Both the position numbers and the translations under genes were made by a program. 14,838 bases of DNA from RGDT01 sp964630925 (GTDB lineage: Bacteria; Planctomycetota; Planctomycetia; Gemmatales; Gemmataceae), in NCBI GenBank assembly GCA_964630925.1, contig CAZVZK010000210.1:1-14838 (forward strand), given 5' to 3'. The notes beneath the pieces were generated by a model. That model saw nothing but the letters and a program-made list of their open reading frames with translations, ran no database searches and was not told the origin of the DNA. Shown here piece by piece: positions 1-6,839 of the stretch (the stretch's first letter is position 1; the number at the start of each line of letters is the position of its first letter).

Positions 1-129
1 CCCGAGAATCGCTACCTGAATTCGCCCTCACAAGAAACGTAGCCCTGTAAGGGGGACGCGGCCCACAAACGCTACAGGGCGTGTCGTCCGTACGGACGAC
101 GCGCCCCGTCTATCCACCCCATCCGCCGG
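1..129. other. Non-coding left edge
   Basis: I see no reading frame of credible codon use here and no RNA gene. The stretch holds only the inverted repeats described for 42-106. What lies to the left of the window cannot be judged. Confidence 0.5.
77..106 (-). terminator. Long GC hairpin ending the ATPase operon, possible terminator
   Basis: A perfect 18-bp palindrome (83-100, GTCGTCCGTACGGACGAC) is extended by a T/G wobble and five more G:C pairs, giving a stem of about 15 bp with almost no loop. It lies 24 bp past the stop codon of the last gene of the minus-strand operon. The tract after it on the minus strand is only weakly T-rich, so it is not a textbook intrinsic terminator. It could also be a dyad operator or a 3'-end stabiliser. 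A second inverted repeat (GCCCTGTA at 42-49 with TACAGGGC at 73-80) overlaps its left arm and would compete with it. Confidence 0.5.
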
Positions 130-564
130 TCACCGCAGGTCGCGCTGCAGGTGGACGATCAGCCCGTGCATCTGCCGCATCTCACCGGTGATGTGGCGGA
201 GGGCGCGGCGGTCGATGCCGCCGAACCGGGCCATCTCGCCGACCAGGTCCTCGGCGTGGTGGTGCAGGCGGTCCAGGTCCCGCACGTCGGAGCGCAGGTG
301 CCGCAGGCTCCCGCCGCGGTGGGCCACCTCGTGGATGTGCCGGGCCAGCCGGGCCATCTCGCGCACGTCCGAGGCCAGGTGGCGGTACTGGGGGGCTCGG
401 CGGAAGTGGGTGTTGACCTCACGCAGCACCTCGTCCGCCTGCCGCGCCAGGCGGAAGGCCACGTCGTCGATGTGCCGGGCCGGCGCCTGGGCCGACGCCT
501 CCCCGCCGAACGTCATCGCCGTCAGGGCCACCGCCGCCGCCGTCCGCATCCAGGTATCGTTCAT
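130..564 (-). CDS. Secreted His-rich four-helix repeat protein, function unknown
   Basis: 144 aa. The start at 564 is chosen because GGAGGGG sits 6 nt upstream and the first 25 residues form a signal peptide (MNDTWMRTAAAVALTAMTF, Ala-Ser-Ala before Gln26). The mature part is predicted all-helical and contains four similar segments. Each starts with Arg-His-Ile/Leu, at about residues 30, 61, 88 and 123; the middle two are nearest (RHLASDVREMARL and RHLRSDVRDLDRL). There are about 13 histidines in about 119 mature residues, including HHH at 101-103. It is the last gene of a minus-strand run behind a metal-type P-type ATPase and a membrane protein, so extracytoplasmic metal binding is a tempting inference, but no known domain is recognised. 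Its Shine-Dalgarno can be masked by a leader hairpin. Confidence 0.8.
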   Translation of the reverse strand: MNDTWMRTAAAVALTAMTFGGEASAQAPARHIDDVAFRLARQADEVLREVNTHFRRAPQYRHLASDVREMARLARHIHEVAHRGGSLRHLRSDVRDLDRLHHHAEDLVGEMARFGGIDRRALRHITGEMRQMHGLIVHLQRDLR

Positions 565-565
565 C

Positions 566-627
566 GTCGTCCCCTCCGGTTGTTTTCCGCACCGTCCACA
601 CCCGGGGGACGGCGGCGGGGGGACGAC
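566..627 (-). promoter_or_regulatory. Leader hairpin masking a Shine-Dalgarno
   Basis: In the minus-strand transcript, GTCGTCCCC (627-619) is perfectly complementary to GGGGACGAC (574-566), which overlaps the GGAGGGG ribosome-binding site of the gene starting at 564. Inside the loop a second 6-bp stem (612-607 with 597-592) can form. The nested fold would limit initiation at this cistron unless it is opened by translation, heat or a ligand. Seen in sequence; regulatory meaning is inference. Chance pairing is easy in such GC-rich DNA. Confidence 0.35.
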
Positions 628-652
628 TTGCGCGGGCACCTCGCGGCGGAAT

Positions 653-1282
653 TCAGCCCGGTCCCGGACCCTCCGGGGGGATGGGGATGCTGCCGAACTT
701 CTCGAAGTAATACTGGAACCGCAGCCGGGCCACGCCGGGCCGTACGCCGATGACGAGGCGGACGCGGTGCGGCCCGTGGACCTTGTACCCGTACTCCTCG
801 CGTGCCTCGGGCGGCAGACACGCGGGCGGCTCGACGGCATGCGACACGATGACGCAGGCGTCGGCGGGCGTGTCGGCCATCAGGTCCTCGCCGGGGCCGA
901 CCAGCGCCAGCTCGCCCGGCTCCCAGAATCGGAACGGCGACCAGCTCAGCCACGCCGGCGTGATGGTGACATCGAGGAGGAAGTACCGGCGCGGCGGCCC
1001 CGGATCGGCGGGCTCCGTCTGCTCGTTCTCATCAGGACCGGGCGGAGGGGGCTCGGGCGGCTTCTCTGTCGGCGTGATGCCGTGGACCTTGACGGAGGCC
1101 CGGGCGAGCGTGGCCCCCTTGAGGGAGAACGGGATCAGGAACAGCCAGACGAGCAGGCGCTCGCGCAGGACGAGGACGAGCAAGGCGGCCACGCCCAGCA
1201 CGCCCAGCTTCCACTGCCACGGCAGGAGGCGGAAGCCGACCCCCAGAGCGAGGAGGACGACGAGGACGAGCAGCCCGAGCAT
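653..1282 (-). CDS. Membrane-anchored protein of unknown function
   Basis: 209 aa. The start at 1282 is preferred over an upstream in-frame ATG at 1381 because GGAAGGGGG precedes it and hydrophobic residues begin at once (MLGLLVLVVLLALGVGF). Two transmembrane helices lie at about 2-17 and 24-41, with a third hydrophobic patch (LLVWLFLIPF) near 44-53. A Pro/Glu-rich linker (about 73-97) follows. Then comes a soluble domain of about 110 residues with predicted beta character (RRYFLLDVTITPAWLSW; VRLVIGVRPGVARLRFQYYF). It starts 25 bp after the ATPase stop codon, so the two are probably co-transcribed. No family is recognised. It could be an accessory or partner of the ATPase, but that rests on position only. 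Confidence 0.75.
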   Translation of the reverse strand: MLGLLVLVVLLALGVGFRLLPWQWKLGVLGVAALLVLVLRERLLVWLFLIPFSLKGATLARASVKVHGITPTEKPPEPPPPGPDENEQTEPADPGPPRRYFLLDVTITPAWLSWSPFRFWEPGELALVGPGEDLMADTPADACVIVSHAVEPPACLPPEAREEYGYKVHGPHRVRLVIGVRPGVARLRFQYYFEKFGSIPIPPEGPGPG

Positions 1283-1307
1283 GCACCACCCCCTTCCGGG
1301 TAGCCGT

Positions 1308-3236
1308 TCAAGGCCCGCCCGATCCGGCCCGCCCCTCGTAGTCCGAGAGCTGGGCGGGCGGTACGGACGCCCGCAACGCATTCAGCACCGCCAGCACGTC
1401 GATCACCTCCTGGCACACCGCCCCGGCCACCGGCGGCAGCCATCCCATCGCCGCCAGTACCATCCCCAGCACGCTCAGCGCCATCCCGCCCACGGCGCTC
1501 TGCAAGGCGATCGCCCGCATCCGCCGCCCGATGTGCAGAAGCTCGTCCACACGCTCCAGGCTGCTATCCAGGATCACCGCCCCCGCCGCCTCGGCGGCCA
1601 CGTCGCTCCCCTGGCCGAACGCCACACCCGCCGTCGCCGCCGTCAGCGCCGGCGCGTCGTTCACCCCGTCCCCCAGGTACACCGTCGCCGCCCGCGCCGT
1701 CTCGGCCCGCACCAGCGCCAGCTTCTGCTCCGGGCTCTGCCCCGCGTGGACCTCCGTGATCCCCACCTTGTCGGCCAGATAGCGTACCTCCTCCTCGCGG
1801 TCCCCGGACACGAGCAGCACCCGCTCGATGCCGTGGTGCGGCTTCAGGTGCCGGATGAACGACTCGCCCTCCGCCCGCGGCTCGTCGCGGAACCGGAACG
1901 TCGCGGCGTACCGCCCGTCGATCAGCGCCACGCACTCCAGCCCCCCGCCCGACGCGGGCATGCGTCCCGCCTCCTCGGGCTTCGCCGCGGTGAGCTTCTT
2001 CCGGCTCGTCACCTGCACCGCCCGCCCGGCGATCACCCCCCGCAGCCCCTCGCCCGGGCGCTCGCTGACCTCCATCGCCTCTTCCAGACGCAGTCCCGCC
2101 TCCTCCGCCGCCCGTACCACGGCGGAGGACAGCGGGTGGCGCGAATACCGCTCCAGGCTCGCCACCGAGGCGAGGACCTCGTCCCGCGTGATGCCGACGC
2201 CGGTCAGCACCTCCGTCAGCCTCGGCTCGCCGTAGGTGAGCGTCCCCGTCTTGTCGAAGATCGCCACCCGGCACGTGTCGATCTTCTCCAACACCGCGGG
2301 GTCCTTGATGATGATCCCGCGCCGCGCCGCCAGCGACACCGACCCGATGATCGCCACCGGGATGGCGATGAGCAGCGGGCAAGGCGTCGCCACCACCAGC
2401 ACCCCCAGGAACCGCAACGCCCCCTCCTGGCTCCCCCTGGCCGCCGCGGCCACCCACGCCAGGACGGCGATGCCGACGGCCACCGGCGTGTAGACCGCCC
2501 CCAACTGGTCGCCGAGCCGCCGCAGCCGCGGCCGACGCTGCTCCGAGTCGCGCATCACCTGCATGATCTTCGTGTACCGCGAATCCACGGCGGTCTTCTC
2601 CGCCCGGATCGTCAGCGCCCCCTCCCCGTTGATCGCCCCCGACAGGACCTCCGCCCCCGCCGCCTTGGGCAGCAGGAACGGCTCCCCCGTCAGGTACGAC
2701 TCGTTCATCGTGCTGCGCCCCTCGACCACCACGCCGTCCACCGGGCACGCCTCGTGCGGGAACACCACGAGCACGTCCCCGACGGCCACCTGATCCAGCG
2801 GCACATCGAGGAATCCCCCGTCCTGCTTCCGGTGCGCCGCCGTCGGCAGACGCCGCGCCAGCGCCTCCAGCGCGAACGACGCCCGCCGTACCGCGAAGGC
2901 CTCCAGTGCCTGGCCGCCGGAGAGCATCAGCACCACCAGCGCCCCCGCGAGGTACTGGCCCAGGATGACCGACGTCACGATCGAGATGCCGGCCAGCAGG
3001 TCCGAGCTCAGCTCCAGCCGGAGCAGGTTCCCCAGCAGCCCCAGCAGCAGGGGCACGCCGGCCGCCAGCGCGGCGAGGAGCGGGATCGAGTGCCAGGGGA
3101 CACGCAAGAAGGGGTCGGCCGCCGCCGGCACCGAGAGCAGGACGAGGTGCAGCGTGATGGCCACGACGGCGATCGCGGCGATCACGACCTCCATCGTGAG
3201 GAACGCCGCGAGAGGATTCGCTTCTTCTTTCTTCAT
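1308..3236 (-). CDS. Heavy-metal P-type ATPase, TPCP (P1B-5-like) type
   Basis: 642 aa. The start at 3236 (MKKEEANPLAAF) is supported by GAAGGAT just upstream; an in-frame ATG at 3344 would add 36 residues unlike the family. It is an ATP-driven cation exporter of the inner membrane. Visible motifs are TGE (183-185) in the actuator domain, TPCP (284-287) in the metal-binding transmembrane helix, the phosphorylated Asp328 in DKTGT, SRHPLS (365-370, the P1B His-Pro pair) and GDGVNDAP (522-529). There is no N-terminal HMA or His-rich metal-binding domain: the protein begins almost directly with helix 1 (about 16-36). TPCP replaces the CPC of copper pumps and the SPC of cobalt pumps. It is the signature reported for the P1B-5 group, linked to nickel/iron, but the substrate here is not proven. 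No C-terminal hemerythrin domain is present. First gene of a three-gene minus-strand operon. Confidence 0.93.
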   Translation of the reverse strand: MKKEEANPLAAFLTMEVVIAAIAVVAITLHLVLLSVPAAADPFLRVPWHSIPLLAALAAGVPLLLGLLGNLLRLELSSDLLAGISIVTSVILGQYLAGALVVLMLSGGQALEAFAVRRASFALEALARRLPTAAHRKQDGGFLDVPLDQVAVGDVLVVFPHEACPVDGVVVEGRSTMNESYLTGEPFLLPKAAGAEVLSGAINGEGALTIRAEKTAVDSRYTKIMQVMRDSEQRRPRLRRLGDQLGAVYTPVAVGIAVLAWVAAAARGSQEGALRFLGVLVVATPCPLLIAIPVAIIGSVSLAARRGIIIKDPAVLEKIDTCRVAIFDKTGTLTYGEPRLTEVLTGVGITRDEVLASVASLERYSRHPLSSAVVRAAEEAGLRLEEAMEVSERPGEGLRGVIAGRAVQVTSRKKLTAAKPEEAGRMPASGGGLECVALIDGRYAATFRFRDEPRAEGESFIRHLKPHHGIERVLLVSGDREEEVRYLADKVGITEVHAGQSPEQKLALVRAETARAATVYLGDGVNDAPALTAATAGVAFGQGSDVAAEAAGAVILDSSLERVDELLHIGRRMRAIALQSAVGGMALSVLGMVLAAMGWLPPVAGAVCQEVIDVLAVLNALRASVPPAQLSDYEGRAGSGGP

Positions 3237-3374
3237 GGATCCTTCGTGTTCGCGGGCGCCCTGCGTAGGGTATCGTATCCATTCGGGCGTGACCGGGTCG
3301 CGGAGGACGCCCGCCCCGCGTGTCGCTACATTTCCGGAATCCACCGCAGATCACGCAAGCCCAGGAGGACCGTC
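3237..3374. promoter_or_regulatory. Divergent promoter region, ATPase and GYD gene
   Basis: This 138-bp gap separates two divergent starts and must hold both promoters. Candidates are weak: TACATT (3327-3332) as a -10 for the plus-strand gene, and TACGAT read on the minus strand in GGATACGATACC (3269-3280) for the ATPase. Neither has a convincing -35. The short direct repeat GTATCGTATC lies over the latter and could be an operator half. No metal-regulator box is recognised. Confidence 0.3.
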
Positions 3375-3674
3375 ATGGCCACGTTCATCACGACCATCAA
3401 GTACACGCAGCAGGGCATCAAGGGGATCGACGAGACGACCAAACGTGCCGCCGCCCTGAAGCTGGCGGCGAAGAAGATCGGCGTGAAGGTCACGGGCATC
3501 TACTGGACCCTCGGCGAGCACGACGGCCTGCTGATCTTCGACGCCCCCGACGACGAGACGGCCACGGCCCTCGCCCTCCACCTCGGCGCGCTGGGCAACG
3601 TCCACACCAGCACCTCGCGGGCCTTCACCGCCCCCGAGATGGACGCCATCCTCGCCAAGGTGCACTTCGGCTGA
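3375..3674 (+). CDS. GYD-domain protein
   Basis: 99 aa. The start is fixed by AGGAGG 6-7 nt upstream of the ATG. The sequence matches the small GYD family (ferredoxin-like alpha/beta fold, often annotated 'GYD domain-containing protein'). It opens with MATFITTIKYTQQGIKGI, followed by a Lys/Ala-rich helix, then GVKVTGIYWTLGEHDGLLIF, and an Asp-rich turn leading to a second helix (ETATALALHLGALGNV). The length is normal for the family. Members are soluble dimeric proteins without an assigned reaction. It stands alone on the plus strand, divergent to the metal ATPase and convergent with the lyase-like gene 24 bp downstream. Family call confident; role unknown. Confidence 0.9.
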   Translation: MATFITTIKYTQQGIKGIDETTKRAAALKLAAKKIGVKVTGIYWTLGEHDGLLIFDAPDDETATALALHLGALGNVHTSTSRAFTAPEMDAILAKVHFG

Positions 3675-3678
3675 TCGC

Positions 3679-3691
3679 CCGGCCCCGCCGG
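3679..3691. terminator. Small GC hairpin between convergent genes
   Basis: CCGGC-CCC-GCCGG forms a 5-bp stem in the 24-bp gap between two convergent stop codons. There is no T-tract on either side, so termination here is only suggested by position. Confidence 0.2.
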
Positions 3692-3698
3692 CCCGGCG

Positions 3699-4604
3699 TC
3701 ATTCCGACTTCGGGCCGATGTACGCCGTGGCCACGACCACATCATCGTACCAGACGGTGCGCGTCGTCCCGCCGCCGGCGCGGGCGTAGGCGGACGGCTC
3801 CAGCCAGAGGGACAGCTGCACCTTGTTCACCTTCAGGGCGTCGGACGACCGCCAGTTGATGCCGCGGAATTCGCCGCACCTCTTCCCGTCGATCCAGCAG
3901 TCCAGCTCGCCGTCGTCCTTGCCGGCGGCGTTCGCCTTCACGCGCCACTCGACGCACACCCAGGTCTCCAGCTTCGGCACCCGCGCCGGCCTCGGCTCGA
4001 ACCAGTTGCCCCAGTAGTTGCCCCGGCCGTCGGGCTTCATCTTCCACCAGTAGGCGTAGAAGATCAGGGCGCCGGGCGGGTCGAACCCGCCACGCGGGCC
4101 GATCGGCTCCAGGGTCGCCCAGAAGAACCTGTCGCCGTCCGGCGCCTTGCCCGCCCCCTTGAACCCGCCCTTGCCGGCGTCGGCCATGAACCCGCCGCCG
4201 CCGTGGCCGTGGTAGCCGTAATCCTTGCCGTACCGCACGTAGTAGCGCATGAACAGCTCGTCGTGGCCGGGCTTCAGCCACTTGACGAGGGTCACGTCCT
4301 CGTGCCCGTCCTTGCGGAGGTGCACCCTCGCCGAGCGCTTCCCGCGGACGATCCCCCTGTCCGTCTCGGCATCGGCGGGGGCGGCCTTGTCGGTGGCGCC
4401 GCGGGCCTTGCGGACGTTGACCTCGTCCCAGGCCGCGCCGATCTTGCCCTCCTCGAATCCGTCGTGGAACAGCACCCGCCTGTCGCGTGCGATCCCCGCG
4501 TCCTTCGGGTATTTCGCGGCGAGGCCCTCGTCCCCGGCTCGCGCCACGGCCGCCAACGGCCCGGCGAGCACGACGACCCAGAACGCGACGGCGGATGCCT
4601 TCAT
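3699..4604 (-). CDS. Secreted polysaccharide-lyase-like jelly-roll protein
   Basis: 301 aa. The start at 4604 has a GGGGGAGC ribosome-binding site. A signal peptide covers residues 1-23 (cleavage after Ala-Arg-Ala), so the protein is exported. The mature part reads as a single beta-jelly-roll/concanavalin-A-like domain. It starts RRVLFHDGFEEG, runs through aromatic strands (FMRYYVRYGKDYGYHGHGG, FYAYWWKMKPDG, WVCVEWRVKAN) and ends VWYDDVVVATAYIGP. This pattern resembles planctomycete proteins annotated as polysaccharide lyase or LamG-like. The Tyr/His/Lys-rich face (about 130-160) could be a carbohydrate site, but I cannot point to a proven catalytic triad. Its ATG overlaps the decarboxylase TGA (ATGA), so translation is probably coupled. 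A purely binding rather than catalytic role is possible. Confidence 0.7.
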   Translation of the reverse strand: MKASAVAFWVVVLAGPLAAVARAGDEGLAAKYPKDAGIARDRRVLFHDGFEEGKIGAAWDEVNVRKARGATDKAAPADAETDRGIVRGKRSARVHLRKDGHEDVTLVKWLKPGHDELFMRYYVRYGKDYGYHGHGGGGFMADAGKGGFKGAGKAPDGDRFFWATLEPIGPRGGFDPPGALIFYAYWWKMKPDGRGNYWGNWFEPRPARVPKLETWVCVEWRVKANAAGKDDGELDCWIDGKRCGEFRGINWRSSDALKVNKVQLSLWLEPSAYARAGGGTTRTVWYDDVVVATAYIGPKSE

Positions 4605-6040
4605 GATTGCTCCCCCTTGGACCCGGCCCGCTCGATGTGCTGGCGGGCCTCCAGCACCTTGCGCACCACCTCCTCGACGTGTCCCTCGTCCACGAACGGG
4701 GACAGGATGAACGACTTGAGCCCCACCACCGGCTCCCCGTAACTCGTCCGGCGGTAACAGTCCGTCAGGGACAGCACCACGCCACGCCCCGCCATCGCCT
4801 CCGCGTGGACGTAGTCGGCCACGCGGCGGTTGTACTCGTTGTGCCGCAACAGGCTCTCGCGGTACGCCGGGTCGTGCATCTCCTTGCGGAAGATCTCGAA
4901 CGTGTCCACCCCCGGCGGGTACACGCGGAAGAGCGTCACCGTCCCGAAGTTCTCCCGGTTCAGCACGGTCGTCGCCTCGTGCCCGCCCAGGTGCTCGCGC
5001 AGCAGCTCGGCCATCTCGATGATGTGCCCCAGCGTCGCCCGCAGGCCCTCGACGCCGAACATCTTCAGGTTCGCCAGCGCCGCCAGCACCCCCGCGCCGC
5101 CGCGCGAGGTCTCCAGCGTGAACGTCCCGGGGTGGTACTCCCCGAACTGGAACAGGTACGGCATCAGGGCCTGGTCCCGGCTGATGAGCGCCAGGTCCTC
5201 GCGGCGGCGCAGCAGGAACAGGCTGGAGATGTACGGCGTGAACCCCGTCTTGTGGAAGTCGATCCCCACCGAGTCCGCGAGCGGCAGGTGGCGGATGCGC
5301 CGGCTGGCCCCCGCCAGGGCACGCAGCGTCCGCCGGCGGAACCCCAGCGGGTTGGCCTCCACGTCGTAATCGTTGAACACGCTCCACGCCCAGCCGATGA
5401 CCGCGTCGGCGTGGACGTGCGGCGTGTAGGGCAGGGCGAACTCCTTCACCAGCTCGTCGCGCAGGGCGACGACGGCCTCGAGGTCGTCGAGGCCGAAGGC
5501 GTCGGTGGTCCCCAGCGTGACGATGAACGCGGCGATCTGCCTGCCCTGCTGCAACGCGGCCCGCGCCTGGCCGGCCAGCACCTCCAGGTCCATCTCGTTG
5601 CGCTCGTTCGTCGGCACGGTGACGAGGCGGGAGGTTCCCAGGCCCATCCACCCGGCGATGCTGTACCGGCAGTAGTGGGCCGCGTCGGAGGCGAAGATCA
5701 CCGGGTCGCCATGAACCCCACGGCTCATCGTCCCCGGGCAGGCCTTCTCCAGACCGATGCGCACCCCGTACATCGTCGTCGCCGTCCCGCCGAAGGTGAA
5801 CACGCCGCCGCAGGCCTGGGGGTCATACCCGATCAGGCCTGCGGTCATGCAGGTGGCCTCGACCTCGGCCTGGGCGACGAGGCGGCTGTACTCGTCCCAG
5901 CTGAGGTTGGGGTTGAGGAGCGACGCGAGCAGGACGCCGATGAGGCTGGGGATGGAGGTGGGCGGCACGACGTTCTGCTGCGCCCGGGGGTGTCCGAACA
6001 GGGTCATGCCACGCAGGTAGCCGACCAGCTCGCGCGTCAC
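4601..6040 (-). CDS. PLP-dependent decarboxylase, main part (5' end frameshifted)
   Basis: 479 aa from a GTG at 6040. Group II pyridoxal-phosphate decarboxylase fold (glutamate/aromatic amino-acid decarboxylase family), cytoplasmic. Visible motifs: HPRAQQNVVPP (17-27), the PLP-phosphate loop GGVFTFGGTATTMYG (78-92), His122 expected to stack on the cofactor, Asp212 in HVHADAV for the pyridine nitrogen, and Lys264 in GIDFHKTGF for the Schiff base. The catalytic part is complete. However, the family's N-terminal segment is missing from this frame and sits in the overlapping frame just upstream (6264-6037); the GTG has only a close GAGG in front. Adding one base near 6069 gives one 554-residue protein of normal family length. 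The real gene is therefore probably 4601-6264, and the GTG may be a restart. Substrate unknown. Confidence 0.88.
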   Translation of the reverse strand: MTRELVGYLRGMTLFGHPRAQQNVVPPTSIPSLIGVLLASLLNPNLSWDEYSRLVAQAEVEATCMTAGLIGYDPQACGGVFTFGGTATTMYGVRIGLEKACPGTMSRGVHGDPVIFASDAAHYCRYSIAGWMGLGTSRLVTVPTNERNEMDLEVLAGQARAALQQGRQIAAFIVTLGTTDAFGLDDLEAVVALRDELVKEFALPYTPHVHADAVIGWAWSVFNDYDVEANPLGFRRRTLRALAGASRRIRHLPLADSVGIDFHKTGFTPYISSLFLLRRREDLALISRDQALMPYLFQFGEYHPGTFTLETSRGGAGVLAALANLKMFGVEGLRATLGHIIEMAELLREHLGGHEATTVLNRENFGTVTLFRVYPPGVDTFEIFRKEMHDPAYRESLLRHNEYNRRVADYVHAEAMAGRGVVLSLTDCYRRTSYGEPVVGLKSFILSPFVDEGHVEEVVRKVLEARQHIERAGSKGEQS

Positions 6041-6264
6041 GTCCTCGACGGACGAAGGCTGGGGCGCATCCGCGCCGCACGCCCGGCGGCGTAGTCCATC
6101 GTCGCCGGCTCGCCCAGGATGGGCAATTCGCCCTTGAGGGCGTCCACCTGGTCGAGGGCGCGCATGATGGAGTGGACGAAGTACGAGTCGTGGACGCGGT
6201 CGGAGGTCGGCTGCGGGAAGGCGAGGCGGATACGCTGCAGCAGGTCGCGGTATGCGGCGGTCAT
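6037..6264 (-). CDS. N-terminal fragment of the PLP decarboxylase, out of frame
   Basis: 75 aa from the ATG at 6264; its TGA overlaps the GTG of the next frame (GTGA). Residues 1-65 (MTAAYRDLLQRIRLAF..., then a helix ending ALKGELPILG) look like the lead helices of a group II decarboxylase, and the last residues (RPSLRPSRT) look like out-of-frame reading. In the other frame the same DNA reads APQPSSVEDVTRELVGYL, a natural run into the domain. Restoring one base in CGGATG (6072-6067), for example CGGGATG, joins the two as ...AGRAARDAPQPSSVED. This is either a real inactivating or attenuating frameshift or a sequencing error in a G run. An independent small protein is less likely. Confidence 0.6.
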   Translation of the reverse strand: MTAAYRDLLQRIRLAFPQPTSDRVHDSYFVHSIMRALDQVDALKGELPILGEPATMDYAAGRAARMRPSLRPSRT

Positions 6265-6319
6265 CGCGTGGCCCAGGGTGGAGGCGCGGCCCGCCGCGAG
6301 ACGGCAGGATCAGGGGATC

Positions 6320-6348
6320 AGGATAGGCCGGGGTCGGCGGACACGCAA
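6320..6348 (-). promoter_or_regulatory. Promoter of the decarboxylase-lyase operon
   Basis: On the minus strand, TTGCGT (6348-6343) and TATCCT (6325-6320) are separated by 17 bp, a good sigma-70 spacing, and lie about 55 bp upstream of the ATG at 6264. A tandem 8-bp repeat (CCTGATCC twice, 6322-6307) covers the -10 end and expected transcription start and could bind a regulator. The same -35 hexamer and spacing occur before the tRNA-Gly gene. Confidence 0.45.
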
Positions 6349-6372
6349 CGTGACACGCGTGGGGCCTCCCGC

Positions 6373-6687
6373 TCAGGCGGGCGGGCGGATGTGCGTGTCC
6401 TGTGTGGGGGGCGGGGCGGCCTCGGGCGCCTGGGTGCGGGGCGGCGCTTCGAGGCGGGAGGCGAGGAGGGAACAGTAGATCTGCAGGAGCAGGCCGAAGA
6501 TGCCCATCAGCAGCAGGGAGATGGCGACGAGGAGGGCGTTGACGGGCGGCAGGCCGACGGCGAATGGCGGGGAGACGGCCCCGACGACGAGGTAGGCCGC
6601 GACGCCGAGGACGAGCAGCCCGGCGGTGACCCAGCCGAGGAGGTTCATGCGGTTGATGCCGAACAGGTAGACGATCAACTTGTCCAT
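6373..6687 (-). CDS. Small two-helix membrane protein
   Basis: 104 aa. The start at 6687 has GGGAGGG about 7 nt upstream. Two transmembrane helices are clear: about 17-38 (LLGWVTAGLLVLGVAAYLVV) and about 50-72 (ALLVAISLLLMGIFGLLLQI), joined by a short Pro-rich turn. A cytoplasmic or external Pro/Ala-rich tail of about 25 residues follows (APPRTQAPEAAPPP). No family is recognised, and nothing shows a function. It is separated from the decarboxylase by 108 bp that contain a plausible new promoter, so it is probably its own unit. A TATCCT on the minus strand at 6719-6714 may be its -10. Confidence 0.75.
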   Translation of the reverse strand: MDKLIVYLFGINRMNLLGWVTAGLLVLGVAAYLVVGAVSPPFAVGLPPVNALLVAISLLLMGIFGLLLQIYCSLLASRLEAPPRTQAPEAAPPPTQDTHIRPPA

Positions 6688-6839
6688 GGCGCGGCCCTCC
6701 CGTCTCCCCGTTCAGGATAAGGCGCCACGGCCCCGCGGGGGCGGAAAGCGGTCACGCCCGCCGTCGCATCGATGACGGGCGGGGATTCATCGGCGGAAGG
6801 CGAAGTTCCTTGGGGGACGGCGAGGGGGCGGGCGCCCCG

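Noticed and set aside
750..3674. Very long plus-strand open frame of 974 codons through the metal-ATPase operon
   Set aside because: It is antisense to genes with clear domains, and its product is an Arg/Pro/His-rich sequence typical of the reverse strand of GC-rich genes. Only its last 99 codons (the GYD gene) are real.
6037..6100. Programmed -1 ribosomal frameshift in the decarboxylase
   Set aside because: No X-XXY-YYZ slippery heptamer in the overlap and no obvious stimulating structure; loss of one base explains it more simply.
6368..6381. CCCGC-TCAG-GCGGG hairpin over the stop codon of the small membrane protein as terminator
   Set aside because: Five-bp stem without a T-tract; expected often by chance in this composition.
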